Shown here: positions 31,478 to 43,379 of the stretch, piece by piece | Layout of the letters: the number at the start of each line of letters is the position of its first letter | Position numbering within the stretch: the stretch's first letter is position 1 | Assembly: GCA_015680685.1 (NCBI GenBank) | Contig: MNCI01004450.1 | Location: 26,473-79,829 of the forward strand | Direction: 5' to 3' | DNA: 53,357 nucleotides | Source: Gnetum montanum | Taxonomy: Eukaryota; Streptophyta; Gnetopsida; Gnetales; Gnetaceae | Program-made: the position numbers and the translations under genes | The notes under the pieces: generated by a model | Databases searched by the model: none | Told to the model about the DNA's origin: nothing | The model's input: only the letters and a program-made list of their open reading frames with translations

Positions 31478-34040
31478 TATTGTCTAAACTAGGAATAATC
31501 ATTATTAGAGAATTAAAAATTTTGATTTCAAGTAAATAACATAGAAACTATATGAGCCCAATTGCAAAATGAAAAGGAAAGATAAGTAAAATCTAAAATG
31601 TACCAAGCTTGAACGCTATGATGGATTAACATAGTGCCAAACTTTGAAATCTTTATTATTAAATTTTTTTAGCCTCTCATGTTTTCACATTGGGAGAAAT
31701 GTAGGCTTGAACAAAGGACCATTTAATAATGAATTTGGACAAGATAACTTTATTGAAAACCGCTCAAAAACTGACCATAAATTGCTTAAGAAAATAGAAC
31801 ATGTGTACTTCACTTTCATTGTCCAAAAGACACCAAAAATCATCCATATGCATACTTCTTTTAATTTATAAATGAGTACTCAATAGCTGCTTTGGCCATC
31901 TAGCTATCACACATCGGTCCCTCCAACCCTACATCATCTTGTAGCCCACACATGAACACCAAGGTTGCATAAAATGTTGGGGGTTAACACCATCAAGAAC
32001 CTCCAAGGACTAAGCACTTGTACCCCACACAAGGGATCATCAGCCTTGGATAGAATGATGGGGGGCATTTCTTAAGAGTGATCACAAAAAATATGAAATA
32101 CTAAGTGCATGACTTGAAGAAAATGTCAACTCATAACCTCAATATATTTATGCAAAAATTCAAATCCATGACTCATGAAAGACCCTATGCATGACTCACT
32201 ACTTATAAGAATATCCCACATGCCTACATGCCCTTATGAAATAATCCTTACTTGTCCAAGCCAAGATAACAAACACCCATAAATACTTAGAATGCAACAA
32301 TGGTTTGGCATACACACCTCTATGAATTGTTGATTAGTTAAGAAGCATAGCACATTTCAAGCTTGGATTGTTGTCCAACCATCAAGTTTAAAGATTTGGT
32401 CATATTGTTTCCCAACTAACAGCCACAAGAATTAGGTCGTAACAACAAGCCTGTTTGAGGACCTACTCTTGTTGGTTGATTTGGCCTTGTTTTGTAATGT
32501 GGAAAATAAAAAAATAAAAACAAGCCAAGGTAGCCAAAAGCCCCAAGGAAAATTAGAAGAAGACAAATCATAGAATTAGCCCCAAAAGTCTTAAAAATCA
32601 GCCACCAAAAGCTTCCAATAGCAGCAACAAAGTTAACCTCATATGCCTTCATTAAAATCTCACAAAGATCACTAAGATAGTCCTCATACTTAGCCCAAAA
32701 GACAAGGAAGGAGCAGCTTTACACAATCTACTCTCTCTTCCTCTCTACTTCTCAGTCCTTAAACTAGCATAGTCTTTTCTCTCTTAGGAAAAGATAAAAA
32801 TGAGGGAAAACTCCCCTCTATTCATAGGATAAAAGAGATCTCAAGGCTTGGACAAAGATTGGTGCACAAAAGTTTACACAATGGATAAAGACTAGATAAC
32901 TTGTTCTCCAAAAATCTTTTTTTTTTTAAATTTATGGCCTCATTACTACTTGACTTGGACAAACAAGCTCTCATGAGGGAGTGGACATCTGAGAGTGATA
33001 ATACTCAAGAGAGCCACATGTTCCCTATTAAATGAGCCCTTTGTCCCATTTCCAATCATTAATATGAAGTGGACAATTAGTATATATAAAAAATGCTATC
33101 ATAAGCATGTCATAAAACATACATCATCATCCTACATTGACTTTCTTGTGCTCCCACCTTTTTAGCTTGTTTTAAGTCACGTTTACTTTATAAGCTATGA
33201 GGGTTTCTAATTTATTTTTGGCTTTTTATCTTTTTTTTTCCACATTTTATATAATTTATCTAGTAAAAATCATTGATACTAAACTTTTTGTATAGTCAAT
33301 AGTTTACACATGTTGAGCATGTTGTAACAAGTACAAATATGTCATAGTTACTATGCTAGAAATTAATATTTTAATCAAATAAAAAAATGAGCTGACAATG
33401 TACTTCTTTTAATTATTTAACATTAAAATCTCAATATCTAGGACTTGAGTTGAAAAACCAATTATGGATCTATACTCTAGATGTAAAATTAAGGTAGCCC
33501 ACCAAATTTGAGAGTGGTCCAACAAATTTGAATTTTTGATGTATTTTAATTAATTAAATATTCAAAAGATTAAAAATTCTAAGTAAAAAAAAAAAAAACA
33601 AACCATGGATCCACATTGCATTAATTTCATAGGATTTATCCTAAAATAAACTTTGCGATGTTCATTTGTCAATAAAATATATATTTTTAACTTAAAATAA
33701 TAAATAATTAGAAAAAATTTAGAAATAAATAGTCAACTTACGTATGTGACCCAATTAGAAGTCTTTATATTAATAGAGAAGTATTAGGCACATTTGCAAA
33801 TATGCACAAGTTTCAAAACAAGTTGAAGTCTAAGTATTTAATAGAGCACTAAGTTCACATATACAAATGTGGGGCACTATAATTGGGTTTTCCTATGATT
33901 TGATAGAGGATCAAGTTTTTCTTGGAGTAGAATATAGCAATCAACTTAGATTCTCTAGTTACATGTTTGGTGACATACCAAAGGCATCTATTGCAAGGCT
34001 TATGACAGTGTGACAACATTTTTTTTTGAGGTCCAACATA
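31478..34040. other. AT-rich intergenic DNA, no gene seen
   Basis: No coding domain recognised. The hydrophobic minus-strand frame at 32,416-32,652 has no family signature and is likely chance. A_n and T_n runs lie near 32,918 and 33,583. The end (about 33,950-34,070) carries the dispersed repeat block shared with about 23,540-23,670. Confidence 0.4.
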
Positions 34041-34260
34041 GTACTTGCAGCTAGGTTTTGTAGGATAGAGCTTTCCTGCAAGATGTTAGTACGATGAAGC
34101 TTTTCTTGCGGGTTGTTGTTAGAAGGATGCAATTCATTGTGGGTTGCTATTAGTAGTATGCAATTTCCTGTGGGTTACTAGCCATAAAATGGAGTTTTCT
34201 GTAGGTCATTGGTGGTAAATAGAGTTTTCAGTGAATTGCTATTTTTGTAGCAGAAAGGTT
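34040..34260. repeat. degenerate minisatellite, unit about 40 bp
   Basis: About five imperfect units built on a GGAGTTTTC(C/T)TGTGGGTTGCTATTAGTAGTATG theme (for example near 34,090, 34,130, 34,160, 34,200 and 34,240). Spacing is roughly regular and divergence high. It follows directly after the dispersed repeat block. Confidence 0.5.
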
Positions 34261-34417
34261 TTATGTTAGATTTGCAAGGGGAAGACAAGGGTTACAGGGA
34301 TGTTCCTTTGCTGGTTTGCAGAATGGGAAAAATTCCTATTTACAAAATAAAAGGTTTACGTGAGAGTATGCATCATGGTAGCAAGCAATGTAAGAAACGA
34401 ATGAAGAATTGCTAGCA

Positions 34418-34475
34418 TATGCAAATAGTTGTATGCAACAAGGATGCAAATAGTTGTATGCAACAAGGATACATA
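34418..34475. repeat. tandem duplication of a 26-bp unit
   Basis: ATGCAAATAGTTGTATGCAA followed by CAAGG occurs twice in direct succession with no internal change. Confidence 0.8.
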
Positions 34476-34658
34476 AGCATGAAGCAACAAAGCGGTAGGC
34501 ACTAAAATTGTCTTATGAACATGTTTTCCATAGCTTATTATAGCAATTACAATATTTTTATAGTCTAGTGTGACCGCTGTGTTTTGGAGGTTTGGTCATG
34601 TTGGGTTTAAATCTCCTTGGTGCCCTCCTGACTTGTACTAGCGCCTAGCATACAAGTT

Positions 34659-34805
34659 TAGGGGGAGATAAGCATTGTTGGGTTGCTGGGTTATGCCCTG
34701 CCCCCTCGGTGAAGAACCTGAAGGATGCTGTTATCTTCATTACTGTTTCCATGCTGCTATTCAACTTTACCTTTGTTACGCTAAAATATATTGGAATTTC
34801 TAACA
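34659..34805 (+). mobile_element. possible copia-type polypurine tract and short LTR
   Basis: CAAGTTTAGGGGGAGATAAG is the kind of tract that precedes 3' LTRs of plant copia and TRIM elements. It is followed by TGTTGGG at 34,676; a TCTAACA at about 34,799-34,805 could close a 130-bp LTR with inverted TGTT...AACA ends. No 5' partner or internal domain was found, so this is tentative. Confidence 0.25.
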
Positions 34806-36032
34806 TTTATTTTTGTATCTTTTGCTAAAACTATCCCTATTTCCAAATTCTTACAGTAACAGAGTCTGGACTGCAAGACCACATCTTACTAAATCCTTCC
34901 ATCACTGTATTCTCCTCCTGTGGTAAATAGTTGACTTCCATTTTGTATTTTTGCTAGGGGGTTCATTCATTATTTTTGGTACATTTTTTTGAACAAATAA
35001 AAAGAGATTATATTGATAAAATAAGATTTGAAGTACAATGAGAGCATTCTTAAGATCTTAGCAATCAACTAAGGTGACGAGAGTTCACAGAGAAGCTGTA
35101 TTAGCCATTAAAGTTTAAGTGCAACAACAATTTGCTTCAAACTTTTGATAGTTCACTGTTGAATCAGTTAATCAATGAACAATCCCAACAGAATGGTTAA
35201 GGTTGCAAGTATGTTGAGTCATACTTAGATCCGGATAAGTTATTATGTGCTTTTTCATGGTGCAATAGACATTTTGATTGCATCTAAGTCACACCTTCCC
35301 GATGGCACTGGTGGGAGGGTAATATGAACTGAAAATATATGACTATATGTAGTCAACACAAAACTATAGGAATTAAGCAGAACATAATAGTGTGTCAGAT
35401 CAACATACGTATTGGGATTAAACTTCTGTGACTTGCAAACCATCATCCACATGTTATGACTGACTAAGCAATAAAGAATATCAGTAAATATTGCCTCATA
35501 ATAACATTTTCTGAATTGTTGATTCTGTTTTAGGAAAAAAAAAACAGAAAAAGCATATTCTGAAATACTATTAATCTTGCAGATTTTCCCGTTAACATCT
35601 TTTTTGTTTGCGAGCATCAACACTTTATGATAGAATGGGTCAATGCTGCACCTCAAAGGTATATATGCTATAGTGTTTCATTTAGGCTCTTGTAAGCATT
35701 TGGAACAAAATTGTATATGCCTTTTTGTTGGATTTGAATGAACTTGATCAATGAGAAGGATTATTATTCTTTAACAAGTTCAATATCTTTATCTTGTGAT
35801 GAAATAATGATACATTTTTAATATGTCTTTTGAATTTAAATATCAGCTTAATAGACTCTCCAGTTGAATTTATTTTTTCTATTACGTTGCTATATACATT
35901 TTGATAGATGTATGATAATGGGTGTGCAAGTGTGTACGAAAAACTTTACCTTTGTAGAGCTTCTAATTGCCTCAGGAGCAACATGAGTTTCATATTTGGA
36001 TTCTCACAGTTGCCTTTGACATTTTTTCACAG
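34806..36032. other. sequence upstream of the thioredoxin exons
   Basis: AT-rich. The 133-codon minus-strand frame at 35,255-35,656 has no recognisable domain. A pyrimidine-rich ATTTTTTCACAG at 36,021-36,032 is the splice acceptor for the next exon, so at least the end of this stretch is intron. The first coding exon was not identified. Confidence 0.4.
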
Positions 36033-36149
36033 AAATCAGAAGAGTGGGACATTGAAGAGACATCTGACTATCAAGGAAAAGTGCATATCATTAATAGTAA
36101 GGATGAATGGGAAGCAAAGCTATCGGAAGCTACTCATGGTGAAAATATT
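36033..36149 (+). CDS. thioredoxin h-type, internal exon (N-terminal part)
   Basis: A 117-bp exon in phase 0, bounded by TTTTTTCACAG and GTAATTTA splice sites. It encodes 39 residues: an acidic lead KSEEWDIEE, then VHIINSKDEWEAKLSEA, ending ENIV. This matches the N-terminal strand and helix of plant thioredoxins h with an N-terminal extension (subgroup of Arabidopsis TRX h9), where VHxIxxxxxWxxKLxEA precedes the catalytic strand. The intron position after the IV dipeptide fits that subgroup as I recall it. The start codon exon (usually MGxC with N-myristoylation) was not found. The frame is intact and splice sites are normal, so this could be an active gene with long introns. Confidence 0.8.
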
Positions 36150-36587
36150 GTAATTTATATGATTCCCTTGCTTGTTAGATACAATTTTCTTCCTACGTCA
36201 GCTGTATAACTGGAATCAAAATGGGAAATTTCACAATGTCATTGATTGCCAATTAATTAAATCTGCATTAAGTTATAGCAATTTTAATTATGATGTATAG
36301 TCTGAATTCGTTGGATAGCAATTGACTTGAATTTAAATACAAGGTATACCTTGGAATTACATTCATAATTTTAATGTACTATTTTTTAATTATTCTTTGC
36401 AGTTTTGAGGTAAGGAATTCAGCAAATAGCTGTTCATCTTTAGCAGTTTGCTAATCTGGTTACCCTATTTAATAGTTTGTAAAGCTAGGTGTAATATTAT
36501 TATTATCACATGCCACTTTTTGTATGTATACTGTTATCCTTAGCAACTGTTTTTACTTGAATATGACTCAGATGTTTTTTGTTTCAG

Positions 36588-36710
36588 GTTATTGTAGCTT
36601 TCACTGCATCATGGTGTGGCCCTTGCAAACTCATGGGACCTTACTTCATTGAACTTTCTGATAAATATCCACAGATCTTGTTCCTGAATGTTGATGTCGA
36701 TCAGTTGCCT
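36588..36710 (+). CDS. thioredoxin h-type, internal exon with active site
   Basis: A 123-bp exon in phase 0 after GTTTCAG and before GTAAGAAC. It encodes 41 residues: VIVAFTASWCGPCKLMGPYF, then IELSDKYPQILFLNVDVDQL and P. WCGPC (36,612-36,626) is the canonical redox pair; the following KLMGPYF supplies the helix with the conserved Pro, and FLNVDVDQLP is the usual third strand with its invariant Asp. Thioredoxins reduce target disulfides using NADPH thioredoxin reductase in the cytosol or at membranes. The next exon (DxxSSWxIRAxPTFxF with the cis-Pro) is not in the remaining 16 kb, so it lies beyond the window or is lost. The 438-bp intron from 36,150 is ordinary. Confidence 0.88.
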
Positions 36711-38996
36711 GTAAGAACACAAATTCAGTTAAGGCCTTCTTAGTAAAATCTGTAGATCTGTATAACTTTGTGTGCTCAGATAAATATATTTTAATCTGAA
36801 ACTTAAACTGAAACTGAATTTTTATTTACTTACTCTCTGGATTTGTTAGACCAGTTATAGCATAACAATTTGTCAACATATCCCTTAGGATTGAACCTAT
36901 GACTTGCACAGCAACAAACCACATGGTCTAACCCTGCAAACTATTACTCACCAATTGGAATGGAAAATTCTCTTGGTGCCATAAAGCGCATGACTTTTTG
37001 TGTTCCATTAAGGCTTTTTCGGTGGATGTTGTTTCATTATAGAAAGTTAATTTACTGTCTAGTTCCAAACATTGTTATGATGTTGTAAAGTTGAGCCTAG
37101 AGCCCTTGGAAGGGACAAACCTACATTAATGCGGCAAAAAGAAAATATATAGCAAAATAAGAGGGTGATGAGAAACATTTGACGGTTCATGTTGGTGTTC
37201 TCATCTGACAAGGAAATGTTTCTGGTATTTTGGATTCAAGTTTCACTCAAGAAGATGAACAACTTCTAGTAAATTAGCTGTGAAATTCTTCATACTCTTG
37301 CTGATGATGCTGACAGAAAACAACATTGGGCCGTCAGTCATTAAGATTTTAGTTGTCTCAAAGGAGGTTTCTGTTCAAAAGGCAGATCCCTCATCCATAA
37401 AACATGACTTGGAATATGCTGGTTTGGATTGTAGAGCATACATTTGATTTCATCCACAAACGTAACAAGATGAATTCATTTATTGCATTTTTGTGAGAAG
37501 GCAATTTTTTTCTGGTTACTGAATGAAAAAGAACCTTTAAAGTGAATAAAACTTAACAAAAAGATGTTACTTGTACCCTTGTACTGTTTTGAAATCCATC
37601 ACCTGGTCTATCCTTTCAAACAATGAAACAATTGGCAATGGGTTAGTGAAGACATCAATTTGTCTTGCAAGCCTGCCCATTAAGATTACAATTCAAATGG
37701 ACACAATCCCATTTCTCCTTGTAGAAGACCATGTATAGTCTTCTGTCTTTTTATTTTGGTCCATCAGGGCTACAATCCTGAAGCTTAAGCGTATTTACAT
37801 ACATGTAGGTCCTGTTGGAGAAACAAAGGCACACTGGTTATCAATGTGTGGAAAAATGCATTTCCTTGTAGTTCTTGCCAAGCCTGACCTTCTTGGTAGT
37901 ATTTGACAAATGGGTATTTCAGTCATTGCTTTGATGGACATTCAAACAAAATCTGAAATTCTATGATGATGGTGGTTAGAGCATGTTGATTAGGTTATTG
38001 ATGATTGAGGCACTTTGATTGTTTATCAGGATGCAAGATGATGTTGCCGTTATCAAACATTCTGATCATGAAATTGATATATTTCTTTGATGGGCAGTTT
38101 ATGATATATTGCATGAAAGCTTCCTTACGAAAACAAAAACAAAAAACAAAGTCACAAGAAGTTGATTTCAGAAAAAGTATAATATCATTGTTAGCCTAGA
38201 GCAAGCACTATCTCAATAAAATGATCGAGTGTATAATTAAGCAACCATCAATGATCAAGAGTTTTGACTGTTAAAAATATAAATCGAAGATTCATTCAGG
38301 CAACTTCATCTCGTGGACATGCAACTAAAGGCTAGAATTGAAGGATCTATAGATGGGCTATAAAATCTGCAGCGGAGTTGATCAAGCAGAACTGCTGGCA
38401 AATGGAAATTAGATCTAGGCAATTGATTAGATTCATTGGGTAATAAACAACCTGAGGGCAAGAAAAGATCAAGCTGTTTTTCTGTATGTGTAACTGAGTT
38501 GTTAAACCATGCGATTTAGCCAAGTCATTACTGCAAAGTGACATATTCTAGTAAATTGCAGGTACAAGCTATTAACGTTGATGGATGACTGGTTATTAAG
38601 ATTTGGGTTAGCAATCTTTGATGCTTGATTTGTTTTGGGTTGAAAATTAACCTGAAGGTGTCTTGGAGAATTATTTACACTTAGGAATATAATGTTCACC
38701 TTTATAAAATGCATTATTATGTTTGGCAATTTTAGTGGGTGGGTCTCATTTTGTGGTTACGAAAAAAACCATAACCTTAAAATAATCCTATAAAGAGGTG
38801 TTTCTTCTTCTTCCAGGTATGATGTACTGGATGAATTAATTAAATGCATATTGAGTTGTTTTTATTACATTCACATATATATCTTCCTTGTTTATCTTAT
38901 GTTAACTTTAGGCATTTGCATCTCGAACACTAGCATGGTACTAGAGTATGTTGGCTCTAGCTAATGATTAGAGCACATGAATAGACACATAGGTGG
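36711..38996. other. putative long intron of the thioredoxin gene
   Basis: Begins with a canonical GTAAGAAC donor. AT-rich with no coding domain in the sense direction. The minus strand near 37,620-37,760 contains a faint copia-RNase-H-like string that I do not trust. If the gene is intact, this intron also contains all elements from 38,997 onward. Confidence 0.4.
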
Positions 38997-41900
38997 TGTA
39001 ACAACCCAACTTTCTTGGATTTTCAGCTTAAAGTTTATGGCAATGTTTGTGAACTTGCTTTGTTAGGATGATGTGTGTGGATAGTGTTGATTTGTAGAAT
39101 TATTTATAATTTTATGGCTGTGATAGATTTAGAGTGTTGCTAATGTGTGTTGTGTGATGCAAAGTGCTAAGTACGTACTTCCGATTGATTTAATATATAT
39201 TAATGGAATGAACCTAAGGAATGTTGAGTAGAAACGAAATTGAAATGTTGTATTATTTTTGAGGTTGTTACAATGCTTTTAATTTTTTATGTGTTGCATG
39301 ACCTATGTGCATTGAAATGATTTCTTAAACTAATTAGAATGTTTTTACGTGAACTCTATGTGTGTGTGTATCAATGTGGGTATTTAATGTACTTGCTTCG
39401 GTGTGCATTCATATAAATTTTGGATATAAAATTTTTAAGGGCTATTGTGTGAATTATAATTATTTAGCAATTAGATTTGGAAAAAAGAAAGAATAAAGAT
39501 TTTTTATATTATGCTTCAAGGGTTTAAAGAGGTATGTTTTGCTTAGCATGAATGATTCTTTTAAATATACATAGATATGCACATGTTGCTGAGGAACTTG
39601 ACCAATGAATCAAGTGGAAGAAACCTAACCTATGAATCAAGAATATTATGTATATCATAGCTATATTATTTTAAATAATGAATATATGAAGTGCTATGTA
39701 TATTGTTGGTGCATTGTTCTTTAAAGTTTCATCAATTAATAGAATCTAGGGACCCCCTCCATAACTATTGAAAGGGTGTATAATGACTTTTCAATGCATC
39801 ATAAGACAATGTGATAATAAGTTATGAATATGAAACTCTTACATTGTTGATGGCCTGAAAGAGAAGGTGTTTCATTTGGTTTTATGTCTTGAACATGTAG
39901 TCTTTTATATTATCATTTTGGAAACTTTTCCATTGCACCTTATGACTTGGTTTTAAAGAGAAATGTTGTTGGAAATGAAGCACAACTACATATTTATTGC
40001 TGATAAATCTAAAGGTGACATGTTGAAGAAAGAAGGAACAAAGGTGGATATTATGTTTGAATTTTTTATGCTTATCAATTTTCTACTACATGAGGTTAAG
40101 AGGAATTGAACTTGAGACTTGGTAGAATTAAAATTTCAAAATATAGAAAGTTGTAACTCAGGAAATTGAACTTGTAACCTGTTAGAACATATTTTTATTA
40201 ATTTTTTTTAGAGTGATCATGGAAATAATTGAACTTATGACTAGGTGGTGTAGAAAAAGGTTTAATTTATTTTAAAAAAGAAGAGAGAAGGAGAACTCTT
40301 TTTAGTAAAGATTCAATTATATTAAAGAAACTGAATTTGAAACCAAAATTGAAATGAATAAAAAGGGCTAGGAAGAAAGAAAAAAGACAAAAGAGGAAAG
40401 AGAGAAAGACAGAGAGAGTGTGTGTGCATGAAAAGGAAAGCTCAGTCACAAGCGAGGTGGCTAGAAATGAACAACATCAAAAAAGAAAAGAAAAAAGGGA
40501 GTGTGTGTGTGCATAGGAGAGGGAAGAAGAGCTCAATCATAAGGGAGGTGGTTGGAAATGAACATCAGCAAAAGAAGACTATGGTTAGAACAACAAATTA
40601 ATAACAACAACAAGAAAATGATGGCTGAAAGAGAAGAAGAACAACAAAAAATGAAGATGGTGGCTAAAACAACAAATAAACACCAACATGAGAAGGTTGT
40701 GGCTGGGAAAAAAGAAGAATCGCAACAAGGGAAGATTATGGCTGCTACAAAAGAAAATAAATAAAAGAGAAATGTGAGCTAAGTAGTAGTCCAATATTGT
40801 AATTAATTATTCTTGGTAAGCCAAAACTCGAAGCAAGAAAGAAAGAAGAATCATTTTCTTGCTATTTGTCATGGACAACATTGGGTGATAATCTTAATAT
40901 CTCTGCACTTCTCCTTTCTTTGCCTTGAATATGATTTTATGTTAGAATCAACTTTGACAAGACTTGTTGTTGAGATTTTGGATTGTTGAATTGTTAATTT
41001 TGTTGATGGATCTCTCCATTTGTCCTTTCCACTCTTAGGCCTGACTGACTTGCATGAGAGTTATTTCTGTAACAATTCAAAAATACCCATAACAATTTGG
41101 GGCATATTGGCATAATGATTTGCCAATAGGGGCCACAGATCCCTTATATGAAGATTGATATTGTCGGCAAAAAGTGAAAGTATCCCTAGGCCCATGTTTG
41201 TTTTGTGATTTTTTGAAATTTATAGAATTGTTGAATTCTTGGTTCTTGGCTGGAAAATTGGCTTGATGATCCCCTTAATGCAAGATTGAATTTTGATTCT
41301 TATTTGTATACTTTTTCATGTATGATTTTGTTATCTTTCTATGAGTCCAATGGAATGGAGAAAATCTAGGATGTTATTCTATGGTTATTAAATGTTAGTG
41401 ATGTTAAATTATGGCTGTTAAATATAGGTGATTTCTCTATTCTCTATTATTGGTAACTTAGATAGTTTGATTATATGTTAGTGGTGTGCAATTTATTATT
41501 TTAGTTTAGAAAAGTTGATTTGAAATGATTTTTATTGTGAGGATTGCTGAAAAAAATAAAATAGTATTATTGTGCAATTGAATGGATTTGATATCATTGA
41601 TTTCTATATTTCTTGTGGCCAACTATTTGGTTAGACAAGCTCGTTGATGAACATTTGATATATGATTATGGTATGAGAAAATTAGAATTTGATCTGTAAA
41701 TAAAGAGAAGATTAGACCTGTACACTGTATCAAAGGAATCTTGCATAGGTTTTTGTTGTCACTATTTGGTTTTCATGGTTTTTTTTTATTAGCAATGGTT
41801 GAACCAAAAATTGATTATTCATTATGGTTTGTTGATTGATGTTGGATGTAGTTGTTTTTAATTCTTTTGCTAAGAGTTTCTATAATTTGGTTTGTAAACT

Positions 41901-42464
41901 ATTGATTCATAAGATTCTCGTGCTTCTTGTCTAGTTGTCTATGTGAACATGTTTATTAATGTGTACAATCTAGTTTTTGATTTCTCTTTCTTGCTGAACC
42001 CTAGATATTGTATCATTGACAATGATATTATGAATAAATGTAAAGATTGCTGTATTATTTTGTATTTCAATTTGCAATTTTTTAAATACATGAATAATAT
42101 GTTTTCCTTGAGTTTGACTTCCTTATAATGGATTACATTTTGGTTGTTCTTAATTTAAAATTGCTAAGTGAAGTACTTGAATTAATTCGCTTTTTGCTAA
42201 GCTAGATAGTTGTAGATATGATTTTAAGTTTTAGATGTTTTTGCTTTTGTACTACACCTTGGATGCATAGTGTCTTAAGAGATGTCAGTTGTCATATTGG
42301 CATTTTCTTCTTGCTAGATCCTTGGGCCTTTCCTTGCATCATATAATTTTCTTTGTTATGCTCTACTTTAAATGATAGTTGTCTATGATGGTCTATATGC
42401 ATTTTCAGCTAGCTTGTTAAGGGCTTTGAGTGTTAACTCTTGCTTCCTACGGATGGGTGTTACA
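38997..42464 (+). mobile_element. solo LTR of 3.47 kb with target duplication
   Basis: The ends are TGTAACAACCC and GGGTGTTACA, a TG...CA pair forming an imperfect inverted terminal repeat (TGTAACA / TGTTACA). The same five bases, ggtgg, lie on both sides (38,992-38,996 and 42,465-42,469). No retrotransposon domain occurs within, so an LTR-LTR recombination product fits best. TGTAAC...GTTACA ends and multi-kilobase LTRs are known from Tekay/Del-type chromoviruses; that assignment is inference. Orientation is not certain because the ends are nearly symmetrical. Confidence 0.75.
40380..40770 (+). repeat. purine-rich tandem repeats inside the solo LTR
   Basis: An approximately 110-bp unit (GAGAGTGTGTGTGCAT, A/G-rich spacer, GCTCAGTCACAAGCGAGGTGG, then TAGAAATGAACA) is duplicated imperfectly at about 40,412-40,490 and 40,498-40,570. 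After it, short units built on ATGGTGGCTAAAACAACAA and GAAGAAGAACAACAA are repeated to 40,764. The run gives a spurious Lys/Glu/Gln/Asn-rich open frame (40,552-40,764). Confidence 0.65.
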
Positions 42465-42469
42465 GGTGG

Positions 42470-43370
42470 AATGCATGAGATATGCATAGATGAAATACAT
42501 GAGAGAAATTCTTTGTTTACTTGCACCATTGAGCAAGTGATTACTAGGTGAGAGATGAATCTAGAGCTCACTACAAGGAATAGGCATTGCATCAAACTGC
42601 AAAGGCATAAAATAACGTAGAAAGACATGTAGCAATGCATGAAGGTAGTCACATGGTAGCATGCAAAGATAGACACACAACAAATTACAAAGGGATGTGG
42701 CAACATGCAAAGCCATGTAATAGTGTGTGAATGTACATAGATCTATATGTAGTGCATACAATGTATGTAGGAATTTGCATAATACAAGAGGCATGTACAA
42801 GGATTGTAGGTGTCTTATCATAGATCTACAATTGCAAGTTGTGCATGCAAGTGATGTAATTGTATAGCCATAGGTAGAAGTAGCATAGGCAACATAGGGA
42901 TTGAAACTTGTTTTGCAACAAAATCTGTTTAACACAACAACATTTGCTTCTTGGTGGTTGCATAAGTTATGAAAACCCAAAAGACCATTACTGAAGTATT
43001 TTAGACCTCATGTTGCTTTTCCTACACTAGAGGGAAGGATTTTCAGTCATGCCTGTGAACTCTAAAAACCTGAAGAGGCAAACTCCAATGGATTTGAGGT
43101 GTTCAATGTAGTGAAAGTGGTACAAGCAAAAGTTTGAAAGGTAGGAGAGGACTAAATTGGTTTTTCCTTCTCACTTTGACATAGAAGTGCCTATTAGAGT
43201 ACATTGCTCTTCCACTTTTGATTGTGGACAAGAGAACTAAATTAGACATCATGTCAATCAATTTTAATAATAATGTAGGAATAATCTTGAAAAGAGAGCC
43301 AAATTGGAAAAAATAGCACAATTGGCTCATCTTCATAGCCAACGATGTTTAAAAGGAATCTTCAAGAAAA
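42470..43370. other. low-complexity DNA with GCATG-rich repeats
   Basis: About 42,590-42,880 consists of loosely periodic CATGTAGCAATGCATG / ATGCAAAG units. The long minus-strand frames here (42,383-42,980) are Cys/His/Tyr-rich artefacts of that repetition. A degenerate TGGTACAAGC at about 43,118 could be a copia primer-binding site, but no LTR is visible before it. Confidence 0.4.
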
Positions 43371-43379
43371 CAATCTCAT

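Noticed and set aside
32416-32652. Hydrophobic minus-strand frame resembling a small membrane protein
   Set aside because: Single short frame in AT-rich intergenic DNA with no recognisable family or neighbours.
35255-35656. 133-codon minus-strand open frame next to the thioredoxin exons
   Set aside because: No domain or motif recognised and Ser/Tyr/Phe-rich as expected from AT-rich DNA; it lies opposite probable intron.
35918-35952. MGVQVCTKNF start as a possible thioredoxin first exon
   Set aside because: It lacks the family's N-terminal pattern, and the intron it would need is only about 80 bp with a poor donor.
37600-37760. Minus-strand string VFTNPLP resembling the IFTKPLP end of copia RNase H
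   Set aside because: Only a few residues match and the expected upstream TKHIDI motif is not convincing.
40267-40794. Open frames in the purine-rich section of the solo LTR
   Set aside because: Low-complexity Lys/Glu/Gln or Phe/Ser runs generated by A/G repeats on either strand.
42383-42980. Two long overlapping minus-strand frames rich in Cys, His and Tyr
   Set aside because: They arise from the loosely periodic GCATG repeats at 42,590-42,880, and the first runs into the end of the solo LTR.
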